Origin: Labrenzia sp. DG1229
GTDB lineage: Bacteria; Pseudomonadota; Alphaproteobacteria; Rhizobiales; Stappiaceae
NCBI RefSeq assembly: GCF_000521215.1
Contig: NZ_KI928919.1
Span: 744,104-808,103 of the forward strand
DNA: 64,000 nucleotides
Direction of reading: 5' to 3'
A program made the translations under genes and the position numbers. Of this stretch, positions 43,270-53,347 are shown in pieces. Under the pieces are notes generated by a model that saw only the letters and a program-made list of their open reading frames with translations, was not told the origin of the DNA and made no database searches. Position 1 is the stretch's first letter. Each line of letters opens with the position of its first letter.

Positions 43270-46200
43270 ATGGACAATCAGACCCAATCATTCCTGGAAC
43301 TGAGTGCCATGAATGATCTGGTCCAACTTGCAGCCGACACAAGAGCGGCCTGGTTGTGGTCTGCCGATGGCGCCAAAATCCTGTGGTCGAATGCCGCCGG
43401 CGCGGCGTTTTTTTCCGCGCAATCCGTATCCGACCTCAAGGGCCTGTCTGCACTGGAACGATCGCCGGCACGCCCTCACATTGCCCGTATTGCCGATTCC
43501 GGCCTGACCGACAGGTTCAGCATCGACCGGTTGAGGTTCTACCGTGGTCTCCGTGTCATGCTTCTGACCTGTCAGTGCAAGCGGGTTGAACTGGACGGTG
43601 GCGATACCGCGGCGCTGATCGTCTGCAGCGACAAGGGACTTTCGCTGACCAAGGACCCCATTCCGGCATTTGCCAGTCTTCTCAAATCCGGCAGTTCCAC
43701 GGTCTTCCTGATTTCCGGAGGAAGTGACAAAGAGACATTCGGCGAACTTGACGGTGTTCCGGAAGACATTGCCCTGCCGCAGGATCAAAAGGTCCTGTTT
43801 GGTTCACTTGACCTGAACGGCCGCTTTCATGACGGCGGCGTTCTGCAGATACCGGCCGGTCCGCGGATCGTTGTCTTGAGCAATGACCCGCTCAACGACG
43901 ATGTTGCACCGGACACAACGGCCGCTGCCTTGGAAAACCTGCCCGTTCCACAGGCTGGCTCACTTGCATCCGACACTGACCCCGCTGAACGTCTGTTGGA
44001 TGAAACGGGTCAGGATCCCGACGACGACCATTCATCTGTAAACGATGCCGCTGGCGATAAAGATCACCACAATGATGATGGTGCAGGGCAGTCGTTGGAA
44101 AAGCCTTCCGTCCCGGCAGAGACCGACAAGGAGCCCGAATTGCCGGCCGAAGCGTCAGAGCCGGTTGCCGAATCCGATAACGACGCCGACGAGTTTGCAG
44201 ATGATCGGCCGGACGTGCAGGACAACCACGTTCCCGGAGATGTGAGCCATCAGGCTATAGAACCTGCGGCCGCCGAATTCGATGAGACGGATGTAACTTC
44301 ACACGAAGAAGTCCCCGCAGAAGCCAAAGGAACTCCAGAGGACGAAGCCGGCGACGAAGAGGCTCCAACCACTTCCGAAGTGTCAGACGAGCAGGTCGCT
44401 GTCCGTGATGGCTTCGTGTTCCAGCCGCGCCGGCGGCCTGTGCGGTTTGCCTGGAAGATGGATGTTGACCAGTGCTTCACGTTCCTGTCCGACGAATTCG
44501 CCGAAGTGCTGGGCCCGGATGCGACGAATATTGTCGGATCGTCCTGGGAAGAGGTGTCAGAAAAGTTTGGACTGGACCCGCGAGGCAACATTGCCCGGGC
44601 GCTGGACCGGCGCGACACCTGGAGCGGCAAAACCGTAGCATGGCCCGTGAGTGGTGCTGCACTTCGCGTACCGGTGGATATGGCCGCACTTCCTGCTTTC
44701 GATCGTGACCGGAAGTTTGAGGGCTATCGTGGTTTCGGTGTCTGCCGGACATCTGACGCCTTGCAGGATCCGGACGGATTCATCCCTTCGCCCGTTCCCA
44801 CGCCGGCGTTCAACGAGCCAGTGGACGATGATGCCGGCAATGGCGACTTGCAGGTACACAGCCAGGAAACCGACGAAGCGTCCGAGACCGCAGCCGATGA
44901 TGGCGATGCGGCTCGGAGCGATGATGAAAATCAAGCGCAAATGATTGATGCGCCGTTTGCCGATGCCGAAGACGAGTTGGCGGGAAGCGAAGAGGCGGAA
45001 GATCCGGATTTGGATATCCGCCGCGCAGACGCCGACACTTTTGCCGATAACGATGCCGAAAGCCCAACACCTGATAGCGAAGATGACGCTTCCGACGAAA
45101 TCGCCAGTGTAGACGCTTCGGAACCTGTTCCAGTCGAAGCCATAGAAGACCAGCCAGACGCGCAATCGCCTGAAGAGAAAGCGTCGGAAGCAGCCGAAAA
45201 CGAGGCAGAGGCAGAGACATACGTCCCGGTCAATGAAACCCCGGAAAGCAGAGACCTGAAGGACCTGAAACCGGCGCAGCCGAATTCACTCGGCGGCAGA
45301 ACATTCCTGGGCGCCAGCGCTGCCGCGTTGGTTGGTTCTCTTGCAATGTTCAAAGGCAAGAAAGGGTCGAGGCCCCTGGAAACCGCCACTGACGATGCAG
45401 CGCGCTCGCCAGAAGAAAAGAAGGCGGAAGACGAACATTCCGGAGGTGAGGTCGCCGGGTCCGGAACGGCAGAACCAGAGACGCCTGACACGCTCAACCT
45501 GTCCGAGGATCTGAAAAACGCTGCGGCGGCGCTGGATGCAGGCCCATCAGAAAACCCTTCCGGAGAAACTGACGGGGAGCAGAACGCAGATAACCCGGCA
45601 GACATATCTGAACTGGAAGCAGAGACTGCTCCTGTCGATCCGGAGGACGTACCGGATCAGCTGACGGCACAGGCGCAACCGGACGAAGCGGTTGAAGCTG
45701 ATCAGGCTGAGAACGACGATGACGAGCCCGCTGCCACGGCAGGCGAGATCAACTCCGACCTGCCGACCAGTGAGGAAACCACTGCCGACGAACAAGACTA
45801 CAAGCACGAAAACGGCACCTATATTGCCGAGGTTGCCGTTCAAGACGGTGCGGAAGAAGAAGCTGAGAAGACAGCGGCGCTCCCGGAAAATACTGCAGCT
45901 GAAGAACCCGTCGGGATCGCAGGTCCAGCCGAACTGAAACCCTCCGAGATCGAGAGCGCTGTGAAAACGCTGGCGAAGTCCTACAAGCCGGCTGAAAAAC
46001 GGTCTCCGGATCTTTTTGATGACGGGCCCGACGAGCACGCCGATACTGCGCCCGATGCCGAGGAAGCTATGGCGGAGACTGTTGCGGACGAACTTAATAC
46101 CGGCGACCAGGCAGATGACGTCTCTGAAACAGAAGATCTTGCAAGCGACGAGCCTTCCGAGAGCGTCAGCCTCGACGAAGAGACCGGTGACGATGCTTCT

Positions 46201-48054
46201 CTAAACAGCGAAGAAGAAGATCCGGCAGCCGAGGAAGAACGCGAATTCTTCGAAGAGACCGCCGCATTCGAACAGGAAGACCGTGCGGCCGAAGCAGACG
46301 CATCTCCACCGGCGGAACCGGAGAGAAAAAGCGGTGAGGTCATTCCACTTGCGACGGCCCGCCCGCGCGTCGTCCCCGTCGATACTTCATCACTGTCGCG
46401 TCCCGAAAGACAGGCATTTCGCAAGATAGCGGAAGCACTCGGTGCTCGGCTGGAAGGCGACCTGGAGGAATTTGAAGCTCCGGACCCGGAAGAAGAAGCG
46501 CTCGAGGATTTGCCGCCGGACGTTCCAGAGGCAGGCCCGATCGATCCAAGTCTGCTTGACCGGTTGCCGATAGGCATTTCGATCGTTCACGACCGCGAAG
46601 TGCTCTACGCCAACAAGGCGCTTTTGAAGATGCTCGGATACACTTCAATTGCGGCCCTGTCGGAAGCCGGAGGCCTGGAGGCCCTGTTCATCGATGACAC
46701 CGATGAACTCGGGGATGGGATCGGGATCGATGATGAAATCGATGAAGCCATGAAGATGCGTGTCGCAGATGGCGGTGTCCTTACTGTTGATGCACATATG
46801 CATTCGGTGCCGTGGAACGGTACCCGCGGGTTGATGATTTCGATTAGCGAACGGCAACAGAAGCCGATACCCCCGACCGTTGCTCCTGCATCGCCGAATT
46901 TCTTTGCAGGTGTCCGCGCCGAGCTCGACAGCGCACACGACCAGATTGCCGAGCTGGATACCATTCTGGAGACTGCCACCGACGGTGTTCTTGTCCTTGA
47001 CCGACACGGAACGATCGTGAAAGTCAACGGATCAGCGGAAGCTCTTTTCAGCGCCAACCGCGCAGACATGATTGGTGCTCCCTTTATCGAGTTTCTGGCT
47101 CCGGAAAGCCACCGGGCCGCGAGCGACTACCTTGACGGCCTGTCCCGCAACGGGGTTGCCAGCATATTGAATGACGGACGAGAAGTGCTCGGTCAGGTGC
47201 CCACGGGTGGGCTGATCCCGCTTTTCATGACCATGGGGCGGATCACCAGCAGCAAGGACGAAGCCAAATTCTGTGCGGTGTTGCGCGACATCACCCAGTG
47301 GAAAACCGCAGAGGAAGAGCTGACGCAGGCCAAGCGGCAAGCGGAAAATGCCAGTTCTCAGAAGTCCGACTTCCTGGCCAAGATCAGCCACGAGATCAGA
47401 ACTCCGCTCAATGCGATCATCGGCTTTTCGGAAGTCATGATGGAGGAACGGTTCGGAGCGATCGGCAACGACCGGTACAAGGACTATCTGAAGGACATCC
47501 GTACGTCGGGTTCGCACATCATGAGCCTGATCAATGACCTCCTTGATCTTTCGAAAATCGAAGCCGGAAAGCTCGATCTCAAATTCTCGGCCGTCTCGAC
47601 AAATGAAGTCATCAACGAGTGTGTCGCCCTGATGCAGCCCCAGGCCAACCGGGAGAGGGTGATCATCCGGGCAAGCCTGCCGGAGTCCGTTCCCGATATT
47701 GTCGCCGATCCGCGCTCGCTGCGCCAGATCGTGCTGAACTTGTTGTCCAACGGCATCAAGTACAACAAGTCCGGAGGCCAGGTGATCCTGTCGACCGCGC
47801 TTGAAAGCAACGGCGAAGTTGCGCTCAGGGTACGCGATACAGGTACCGGAATGACCGCGAAACAGCTGGCTGCTGCCTTGGAACCATTCCGGCAACTGCA
47901 CACAGCAAGCCGTGGTGGGGGAACGGGACTGGGACTGCCGCTGACCAAGGCGCTGGTCGAAGCAAACCGGGCGAGCTTTCACATCGATTCAACACCGGAT
48001 CAGGGTACGCTTGTTGAAATTGTCTTTCCAACGCAGCGGGTCCTGTCGGAGTAG
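43270..48054 (+). CDS. Giant PAS sensor histidine kinase with acidic linker (PdhS/CbrA-like)
   Basis: A 1594-residue soluble kinase. An N-terminal PAS-like part is at about residues 25-210 and a second PAS-like part at about 390-500. Two PAS domains follow at about 1095-1200 (LPIGISIVHDREVLYANKAL) and 1229-1340 (ATDGVLVLDRHGTIVKVNGS). The DHp has the phosphoacceptor His in KISHEIRTPLNAIIGFSEVM (near 1373), and the HATPase (about 1473-1590) has NLLSNGIKYN, VRDTGTGMTA and GGGTGLGLPLTKALV. The DHp and catalytic part resemble PleC/DivJ/PdhS-type kinases that phosphorylate DivK/PleD in cell-cycle control. The regions about 215-375 and 510-1080 are low-complexity Glu/Asp-rich. There is no clear membrane helix; a short hydrophobic stretch lies near 680. 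Confidence 0.88.
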   Translation: MDNQTQSFLELSAMNDLVQLAADTRAAWLWSADGAKILWSNAAGAAFFSAQSVSDLKGLSALERSPARPHIARIADSGLTDRFSIDRLRFYRGLRVMLLTCQCKRVELDGGDTAALIVCSDKGLSLTKDPIPAFASLLKSGSSTVFLISGGSDKETFGELDGVPEDIALPQDQKVLFGSLDLNGRFHDGGVLQIPAGPRIVVLSNDPLNDDVAPDTTAAALENLPVPQAGSLASDTDPAERLLDETGQDPDDDHSSVNDAAGDKDHHNDDGAGQSLEKPSVPAETDKEPELPAEASEPVAESDNDADEFADDRPDVQDNHVPGDVSHQAIEPAAAEFDETDVTSHEEVPAEAKGTPEDEAGDEEAPTTSEVSDEQVAVRDGFVFQPRRRPVRFAWKMDVDQCFTFLSDEFAEVLGPDATNIVGSSWEEVSEKFGLDPRGNIARALDRRDTWSGKTVAWPVSGAALRVPVDMAALPAFDRDRKFEGYRGFGVCRTSDALQDPDGFIPSPVPTPAFNEPVDDDAGNGDLQVHSQETDEASETAADDGDAARSDDENQAQMIDAPFADAEDELAGSEEAEDPDLDIRRADADTFADNDAESPTPDSEDDASDEIASVDASEPVPVEAIEDQPDAQSPEEKASEAAENEAEAETYVPVNETPESRDLKDLKPAQPNSLGGRTFLGASAAALVGSLAMFKGKKGSRPLETATDDAARSPEEKKAEDEHSGGEVAGSGTAEPETPDTLNLSEDLKNAAAALDAGPSENPSGETDGEQNADNPADISELEAETAPVDPEDVPDQLTAQAQPDEAVEADQAENDDDEPAATAGEINSDLPTSEETTADEQDYKHENGTYIAEVAVQDGAEEEAEKTAALPENTAAEEPVGIAGPAELKPSEIESAVKTLAKSYKPAEKRSPDLFDDGPDEHADTAPDAEEAMAETVADELNTGDQADDVSETEDLASDEPSESVSLDEETGDDASLNSEEEDPAAEEEREFFEETAAFEQEDRAAEADASPPAEPERKSGEVIPLATARPRVVPVDTSSLSRPERQAFRKIAEALGARLEGDLEEFEAPDPEEEALEDLPPDVPEAGPIDPSLLDRLPIGISIVHDREVLYANKALLKMLGYTSIAALSEAGGLEALFIDDTDELGDGIGIDDEIDEAMKMRVADGGVLTVDAHMHSVPWNGTRGLMISISERQQKPIPPTVAPASPNFFAGVRAELDSAHDQIAELDTILETATDGVLVLDRHGTIVKVNGSAEALFSANRADMIGAPFIEFLAPESHRAASDYLDGLSRNGVASILNDGREVLGQVPTGGLIPLFMTMGRITSSKDEAKFCAVLRDITQWKTAEEELTQAKRQAENASSQKSDFLAKISHEIRTPLNAIIGFSEVMMEERFGAIGNDRYKDYLKDIRTSGSHIMSLINDLLDLSKIEAGKLDLKFSAVSTNEVINECVALMQPQANRERVIIRASLPESVPDIVADPRSLRQIVLNLLSNGIKYNKSGGQVILSTALESNGEVALRVRDTGTGMTAKQLAAALEPFRQLHTASRGGGTGLGLPLTKALVEANRASFHIDSTPDQGTLVEIVFPTQRVLSE

Positions 48055-48275
48055 ATCCGGCCGGATCCTCGAACCTTCAAGGCGATCCCGCACCTGCCTG
48101 ATGGCGCGTGCGTAGGCTCTGCGCACCTCAAGCGGCTTTGGCCAAGCATCTGTTCACGGTTTCGTGATCACCCCGGGTTCCTCGACCTCGAGTGCTTTTC
48201 GACTAAAAAGTAGAGGATTAAACTCCTGTTTTATCACTGATTTTCGCTTAAATTGTGGAATGTAAAATTCCAGTT

Positions 48276-48296
48276 AGTTTTGAACAATTCTAAACT
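48276..48296. promoter_or_regulatory. Candidate Irr (ICE-type) iron box
   Basis: The arms AGTTTTGAA and TTCTAAACT around CAA form an inverted repeat with one mismatch. It fits the Irr-box pattern TTTAGAA-N3-TTCTAAA except for one base. It lies 112 nt upstream of the iron-binding protein ATG. Nearby sequence is AT-rich with another small dyad (GGAAT/ATTCC, 48258-48272). The rest of 48055-48407 shows no gene. Confidence 0.6.
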
Positions 48297-48407
48297 ATTG
48301 ATTTTATTAAGTTTATTGACTTACGCTCGCCTCGGAGACATATTCCTGACCAATCGCTTCCGCTTTTGGCGGCAACGACAAATCAATCGGATCTCTGGGA
48401 GAGTTCT

Positions 48408-49451
48408 ATGCGTTCGACCTTCCGCACCCTGACAGGTGCCCTTGCCCTGACCACCGCAGCCTTTGCTGCAGCACCGGTTCTTGCCGACGAGGAAGTGAAT
48501 ATCTATTCCTACCGCCAGCCGTTTCTGATCCAGCCGTTACTGGATGCCTTTACCGCTGACACAGGTATCAAGACCAACGTTGTTTTTGCCTCCAAGGGCC
48601 TTGGCGAGCGCATTGCCGCGGAGGGCGACAATTCCCCTGCCGACGTGCTTCTGACCGTCGATATCGGCCGTCTGGACGGCGCCAAGCAGCTCGGAATCAC
48701 GCAGCCGGTAGTCTCCGACGTCGTCGACGGCAATATTCCCGCGCAGTTCCGTGATCCGGAAGGCCACTGGATCGGACTGACAAATCGTGCACGCGTTGTT
48801 TATGCGTCGAAGGATCGTGTCGACCAGGACACCATTACCTACGAAGATCTCTCCGATCCGAAATGGAAAGGCCGCCTCTGCACACGCTCCGGACAGCACG
48901 TCTATACCATCGGCCTGATCGCATCGATGGTCGCTCATCACGGTGCTGAAAAGACCGAAGAGTGGCTGGCAGGTGTGCGCGAAAACCTGGCCCGCAAGCC
49001 GGCCGGCAACGACCGTGCACAGGTGAAGGCAATCTTTGCAGGCGAATGTGATATCGCCATCGGCAACACCTACTACATGGGCAAGATGGAAACGAACGAC
49101 AAAGAGCCGGAACAGAAAGAATGGGCCAACTCGGTGCGCATCCTGTTCCCGAATGCCGACGAGCGTGGCACTCACGTCAATCTGGCAGGCATCGTTCTGG
49201 CGAAAAATGCGCCAAACAAGGACAATGCCGTCAAACTGATCGAATTCCTGTCTTCCGGCAACGCCCAGAAAATTTATGCGGAAACCAATTTCGAATATCC
49301 GGTGACACCGGGCGTTGAAGTTTCCGAGCGTGTCCAAAGCTGGGGTGAACTGACGCCGGACGGCCTGCCACTGGCCGATATTGCCAAGAACCGCAAGACA
49401 GCCAGTGAACTGGTCGACAAGGTTGGGTTCGACAACGGCCCGGCCTCCTGA
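48408..49451 (+). CDS. fbpA: Ferric-iron ABC transporter binding protein
   Basis: A 347-residue precursor. A signal peptide of about 26 residues ends in APVLADEE, followed by the ferric-binding type periplasmic fold. EVNIYSYRQPFLIQPLLDAF and VVFASKGLGERIAAEGDNSPADVLLTVD match the FutA/FbpA (AfuA) group, and FAGECDIAIGNTYYMGKM carries the paired iron-ligating tyrosines. GGGAGAG precedes the ATG. A terminator follows, then the permease gene. An Irr-like box upstream suggests iron regulation. Confidence 0.93.
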   Translation: MRSTFRTLTGALALTTAAFAAAPVLADEEVNIYSYRQPFLIQPLLDAFTADTGIKTNVVFASKGLGERIAAEGDNSPADVLLTVDIGRLDGAKQLGITQPVVSDVVDGNIPAQFRDPEGHWIGLTNRARVVYASKDRVDQDTITYEDLSDPKWKGRLCTRSGQHVYTIGLIASMVAHHGAEKTEEWLAGVRENLARKPAGNDRAQVKAIFAGECDIAIGNTYYMGKMETNDKEPEQKEWANSVRILFPNADERGTHVNLAGIVLAKNAPNKDNAVKLIEFLSSGNAQKIYAETNFEYPVTPGVEVSERVQSWGELTPDGLPLADIAKNRKTASELVDKVGFDNGPAS

Positions 49452-49472
49452 CCAACCCTGACCACAGAAATC

Positions 49473-49502
49473 AAAAAGCGCCGTGCTTCACGGCGCTTTT
49501 TT
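49473..49502 (+). terminator. Terminator between fbpA and fbpB
   Basis: The 13-bp perfect stem AAAAAGCGCCGTG/CACGGCGCTTTTT with a CTT loop and T run starts 21 nt after the fbpA stop. It probably lets only part of the transcripts continue into the permease gene. Confidence 0.92.
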
Positions 49503-49564
49503 GCATTTTGGAAGGTTTACCTTTAGAGCTTCCTGCGAACCATTACGAACAATAAAGAACTGCT

Positions 49565-51253
49565 TTGCTGCGCACGCCCACACTCTCCATCACCGACCGT
49601 TTCTGGCTTGTTGCAGCACTTGTCATTGCAGCAATGGTTCTGCTGCCACTCGGAGCCATTGTCTGGATCGCCATTACGCCCACCGGTGACATCTGGGGGC
49701 ATCTGCTGACAACTGTTCTGCCCGGATCATTTAAGACAACGCTGATGCTGATGCTGGGCGTTGGGCTGACCACATGCGTAACCGGTGTGCTGACCGCCTG
49801 GCTTGTTACCATGTGCAACTTTCCCGGACGCAGGTTTGCCGACTGGGCGCTGCTGGTCCCGCTTGCCGTTCCGACCTATATCGTCGCTTTCGCCTATGTA
49901 GAGGTGCTGGACTACACAGGTCCCGTTCAGAGCCTGATAAGGGACATTTTCGGGTTCAAGACGTCGCGGGACTACTGGTTTCCGGAAATCCGGTCGCTGG
50001 GCGGCGCCATATTCGTGATGGGTGCGGTTCTCTATCCGTACGTCTATCTCACGACCCGAGCCAGCTTTCTTATTCAATCGTCATCGACGCTGGATGTGTC
50101 GCGCACGCTGGGCGCATCGCCCTATGGTCTTTTCTTTCGTGTCGCCCTGCCCCTTGCACGGCCTGCGATTGCCATAGGCGTGTCCCTCGCCCTGATGGAA
50201 TGCCTCAACGATATTGGTGCCGTTACATTCTTCGGCGTGAAGACGCTGACCTTCTCTGTTTATGACACCTGGCTGAACCGCTCCAGCCTGGGAGGAGCCG
50301 CACAGCTTGCGTTGGCCATGCTGGCAATGGTGTTCCTTCTGTTGTGGCTAGAACGTTTCGGCCGCCGGAAGCAGCGCTTTGACGCCGGGGGAGGATCAAA
50401 GCACAGGCCGCCAACCCGCTTCGACCTGAGCGGCTGGCAATCTGTTCTCGCACTTGGTCTTTGTCTAACACCGATCCTTGTCGGGTTCGTTGTTCCGGGT
50501 CTTTTGCTCGCGGATCGAGCGAGCCGTCGACTGAACGACGTTTTTGCATCCGGGTTCCTCCAGGCGATCTGGAACAGTTTCTATCTTGCTTCCATCGCCG
50601 CCCTGCTAACCGTTGTCATTTCAATCGCGCTCGCCTACGCACTTCGGATCAACAGCAGAGGACCACTCAAGATTGCCGTGCGCCTCGCCTCCATCGGCTA
50701 TGCCATTCCAGGTACGGTTCTCGCGATCGGGATTCTCATTCCGCTGGCCGGATTCGACAATTTCCTTGATGCGCGAATGGAGAGCTGGTTTGGCCTCAAC
50801 ACGGGTCTTCTCCTGCTCGGTAGCGGTACCGGCCTGGTCTATGCCTACGTCGTGCGGTTCCTCGCGGTTTCCTATGGTCAGGTGGAGGGCGGTTTCGGGA
50901 GAATTACACCTCACCTCGACATGGCAGCGCGGACACTCGGGCGCGATACCGGCGAGACCCTTACGCAAGTCCACCTGCCAATCCTGAAACCGGTGCTGCT
51001 GTCTGCGGCCCTTCTCAGCTTTGTCGACTGCATGAAGGAATTGCCGGCGACCATCTTGCTGCGTCCGTTCAATTTCGAAACGCTGGCAACGACCGTGTTC
51101 GAGGCAGCATCGCGCGAAGCCTTCGAAGAAGCCGCCCTTCCCTCTCTCGCCATAGTTCTTGTGGGTCTTATCCCGGTAATCTTCCTCGCGCGCTCGAGCG
51201 CTTCTTCCTTCCGCACCAAGATGTCCACACGACAGATTGATGCTACCAGCTAA
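49565..51253 (+). CDS. fbpB: Ferric-iron ABC transporter permease
   Basis: A 562-residue fused permease with two BPD_transp_1 halves and about twelve helices, as in FbpB/SfuB. The first EAA-like loop is seen in SRTLGASPYGLFFRVALPLA and the second in ARTLGRDTGETLTQVHLPIL. It starts at a TTG at 49565 with a weak Shine-Dalgarno; no better start is visible. It works with FbpA; the ATPase subunit is not in the neighbourhood, as the next gene is ftsH. Confidence 0.92.
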   Translation: MLRTPTLSITDRFWLVAALVIAAMVLLPLGAIVWIAITPTGDIWGHLLTTVLPGSFKTTLMLMLGVGLTTCVTGVLTAWLVTMCNFPGRRFADWALLVPLAVPTYIVAFAYVEVLDYTGPVQSLIRDIFGFKTSRDYWFPEIRSLGGAIFVMGAVLYPYVYLTTRASFLIQSSSTLDVSRTLGASPYGLFFRVALPLARPAIAIGVSLALMECLNDIGAVTFFGVKTLTFSVYDTWLNRSSLGGAAQLALAMLAMVFLLLWLERFGRRKQRFDAGGGSKHRPPTRFDLSGWQSVLALGLCLTPILVGFVVPGLLLADRASRRLNDVFASGFLQAIWNSFYLASIAALLTVVISIALAYALRINSRGPLKIAVRLASIGYAIPGTVLAIGILIPLAGFDNFLDARMESWFGLNTGLLLLGSGTGLVYAYVVRFLAVSYGQVEGGFGRITPHLDMAARTLGRDTGETLTQVHLPILKPVLLSAALLSFVDCMKELPATILLRPFNFETLATTVFEAASREAFEEAALPSLAIVLVGLIPVIFLARSSASSFRTKMSTRQIDATS

Positions 51254-51341
51254 CTCTTCCGGTTGATCCGGCGCCTTGACAGCTACCGTGCAAATCGTCC
51301 CAATGGCGGCTTGCTCAGACCACGTACGGGACGTCTTTTCC

Positions 51342-53168
51342 ATGGACAAAAAACATCAGATCAATCTCTGGTACGCCTTTATCGCCATGATGCTGGTGCT
51401 GATGTTCCAAAGCTGGTGGACGACCTACAAGACCGTTGAAGCGATTCCCTACAGCCAGTTTGAACAATATCTCAAAGACAAGAAGATCGAAGAGATTTCG
51501 ATCAAGGAAAACACGATCGAGGGCAAATTCAAGGAGCCCCTCAAAGACGGCAAGCAATACTTCGTCACGACGCGCGTGGACATTCCGCTGGCCGACGAAC
51601 TTACAAAGTACGGCGTCAAGTTTACCGGCATCGTCCAGAGCACCTTCATCCGGGATATCATGTCCTGGGTTCTTCCCGTCCTTCTGTTTTTTGGCCTCTG
51701 GATGTTCTTTATCCGCCGAATAGCGGAAAAGCAGGGGATCGGCGGCATGATGACCGTCGGCAAATCCAAGGCCAAGGTCTATGTCGAGACCGATGTCGAC
51801 GTTACGTTTGAAAATGTCGCCGGTGTCGATGAAGCGAAACGGGAATTGAAGGAGGTCGTGGACTTCCTGAAAGACCCGAAGTCCTACGGACGCCTCGGTG
51901 CACATGTTCCAAAGGGCATCCTCCTCGTGGGACCTCCCGGGACCGGCAAGACACTGCTGGCCCGCGCGGTCGCCGGTGAAGCCGGTGTCCCGTTCTTTTC
52001 GATTTCGGGTTCGGAATTCGTCGAGATGTTTGTCGGGGTCGGTGCCGCGCGCGTGCGGGATCTCTTCGAGCAGGCCCGCAAGGCAGCGCCTGCGATCATC
52101 TTCATCGACGAGCTCGATGCGCTCGGCCGCGCCCGTTCCAGCGGAGTGATGGGCACCAACGATGAAAAGGAACAGACCCTCAATCAGCTTTTGACAGAAC
52201 TTGACGGATTCGACACATCCAGCGGGATTATTCTGCTCGCCGCTACCAACCGGCCGGAAATCCTCGACCCCGCGCTCTTGCGGGCGGGACGCTTCGACCG
52301 GCAGGTACTGGTCGACCGGCCTGACAAACCGGGCCGAAAGGCAATCCTTGAAGTCCATATCAAAAAGATCAAACTCGACCCGGACACGGATCTTGATCAG
52401 ATTGCCCAGCTCACCGCCGGGTTCTCGGGCGCGGACCTTGCCACGCTCGTCAACGAGGCAGCTCTGCTTGCAACGCGGCGCAATGCCGATGCCGTGACCT
52501 TGCAGGACTTCAACGAGGCGGTGGAACGCGTTGTTGCCGGACTCGAAAAACGCAGCCGGATCCTGTCGGAAAAGGAACGAAAGACCGTTGCGTTTCACGA
52601 AATGGGCCATGCGCTTGTTGCCGCCAATCTCGAAGGTTGCGACCCGGTGCACAAGATCTCGATCATTCCGCGCGGGATCGGCGCGCTTGGCTACACCATG
52701 CAGCGCCCGACCGAAGACCGGTTCCTGCTTTCAACACAGGATCTTGAGAATCGCATGGCCGTGCTGATGGGTGGCCGGGCGGCGGAGGAAATCGTCTTCG
52801 AAGAGATATCGACAGGCGCTTCCGACGACTTGCAAAAAGTTACCGAGGTCGCGCGGGACATGGTGATGCGCTACGGAATGGAACAGACGCTCGGAAATCG
52901 CGCCTACGCTACCCAACGGCAGAATTTCCTGGGTCAGCCAGCCGGAGACGTTGCCGAAGTTTCACCCGATACCCAGCGCGAGATAGACATAGCCATCAAG
53001 GATCATGTCGAGGGCGCGTTCACCCGTGCCAAGGCTCTTTTGCAGCAGCATCGGAGCGAACTCGACGAGGGTGCAAAATTGCTGCTTTCCAAAGAGACCC
53101 TGACGGATTCCGATTTTCCGGCAATCCGGCCGATAGCAGAGCGGCGGGATAACAAGGCCGCGGAATAG
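51342..53168 (+). CDS. ftsH: FtsH-type ATP-dependent zinc metalloprotease (paralogue)
   Basis: A 608-residue membrane AAA protease that degrades misfolded membrane and short-lived cytosolic proteins. TM1 is about residues 8-24, the periplasmic domain about 25-100, TM2 about 107-125. The AAA module has Walker [11 protein letters not shown], Walker [11 protein letters not shown] and the second region of homology ([15 protein letters not shown]). The protease site is HEMGH with downstream [12 protein letters not shown]. The usual form is HEAGH. It is shorter than housekeeping FtsH (about 640) because it lacks the long C-tail, which suggests a second, specialised FtsH; the primary copy is presumably elsewhere. 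The start at 51342 is by homology; the open frame begins at 51276. Confidence 0.9.
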   Translation: MDKKHQINLWYAFIAMMLVLMFQSWWTTYKTVEAIPYSQFEQYLKDKKIEEISIKENTIEGKFKEPLKDGKQYFVTTRVDIPLADELTKYGVKFTGIVQSTFIRDIMSWVLPVLLFFGLWMFFIRRIAEKQGIGGMMTVGKSKAKVYVETDVDVTFENVAGVDEAKRELKEVVDFLKDPKSYGRLGAHVPKGILLVGPPGTGKTLLARAVAGEAGVPFFSISGSEFVEMFVGVGAARVRDLFEQARKAAPAIIFIDELDALGRARSSGVMGTNDEKEQTLNQLLTELDGFDTSSGIILLAATNRPEILDPALLRAGRFDRQVLVDRPDKPGRKAILEVHIKKIKLDPDTDLDQIAQLTAGFSGADLATLVNEAALLATRRNADAVTLQDFNEAVERVVAGLEKRSRILSEKERKTVAFHEMGHALVAANLEGCDPVHKISIIPRGIGALGYTMQRPTEDRFLLSTQDLENRMAVLMGGRAAEEIVFEEISTGASDDLQKVTEVARDMVMRYGMEQTLGNRAYATQRQNFLGQPAGDVAEVSPDTQREIDIAIKDHVEGAFTRAKALLQQHRSELDEGAKLLLSKETLTDSDFPAIRPIAERRDNKAAE

Positions 53169-53276
53169 GGGCCGGTTGGAAGACCTGTCCGGAACCACAA
53201 TGGCCTGTCACGGTCGACAGGGATTGCAAGCAATGCGGTGTCTTCACGGCCGTGTCCTGGTGCAACTTGAAAAAAG

Positions 53277-53301
53277 ACGCCCCCAGAATCCTGAGGGCGC
53301 C
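53277..53301. terminator. Weak convergent hairpin after ftsH
   Basis: The GC-rich inverted repeat around GCCC and GGGC with loop GAATCC is followed by a short T stretch (CTTTC). It lies between ftsH and the CoA-transferase genes. The stem is interrupted. Confidence 0.4.
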
Positions 53302-53347
53302 TTTCGACACTAGAAACATGATGCCTTTGACGTTCGATCGGACAAGC

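Noticed and set aside
43930-46400. Large minus-strand frames and apparent acidic repeats suggesting a separate repeat-rich gene
   Set aside because: The plus frame is continuous through the kinase; the minus-strand frames are Ser-rich mirrors of Glu/Asp codons.
51315-52652. A 445-codon minus-strand frame opposite ftsH
   Set aside because: It mirrors FtsH codons; the translation has typical antisense composition and no recognisable domain.
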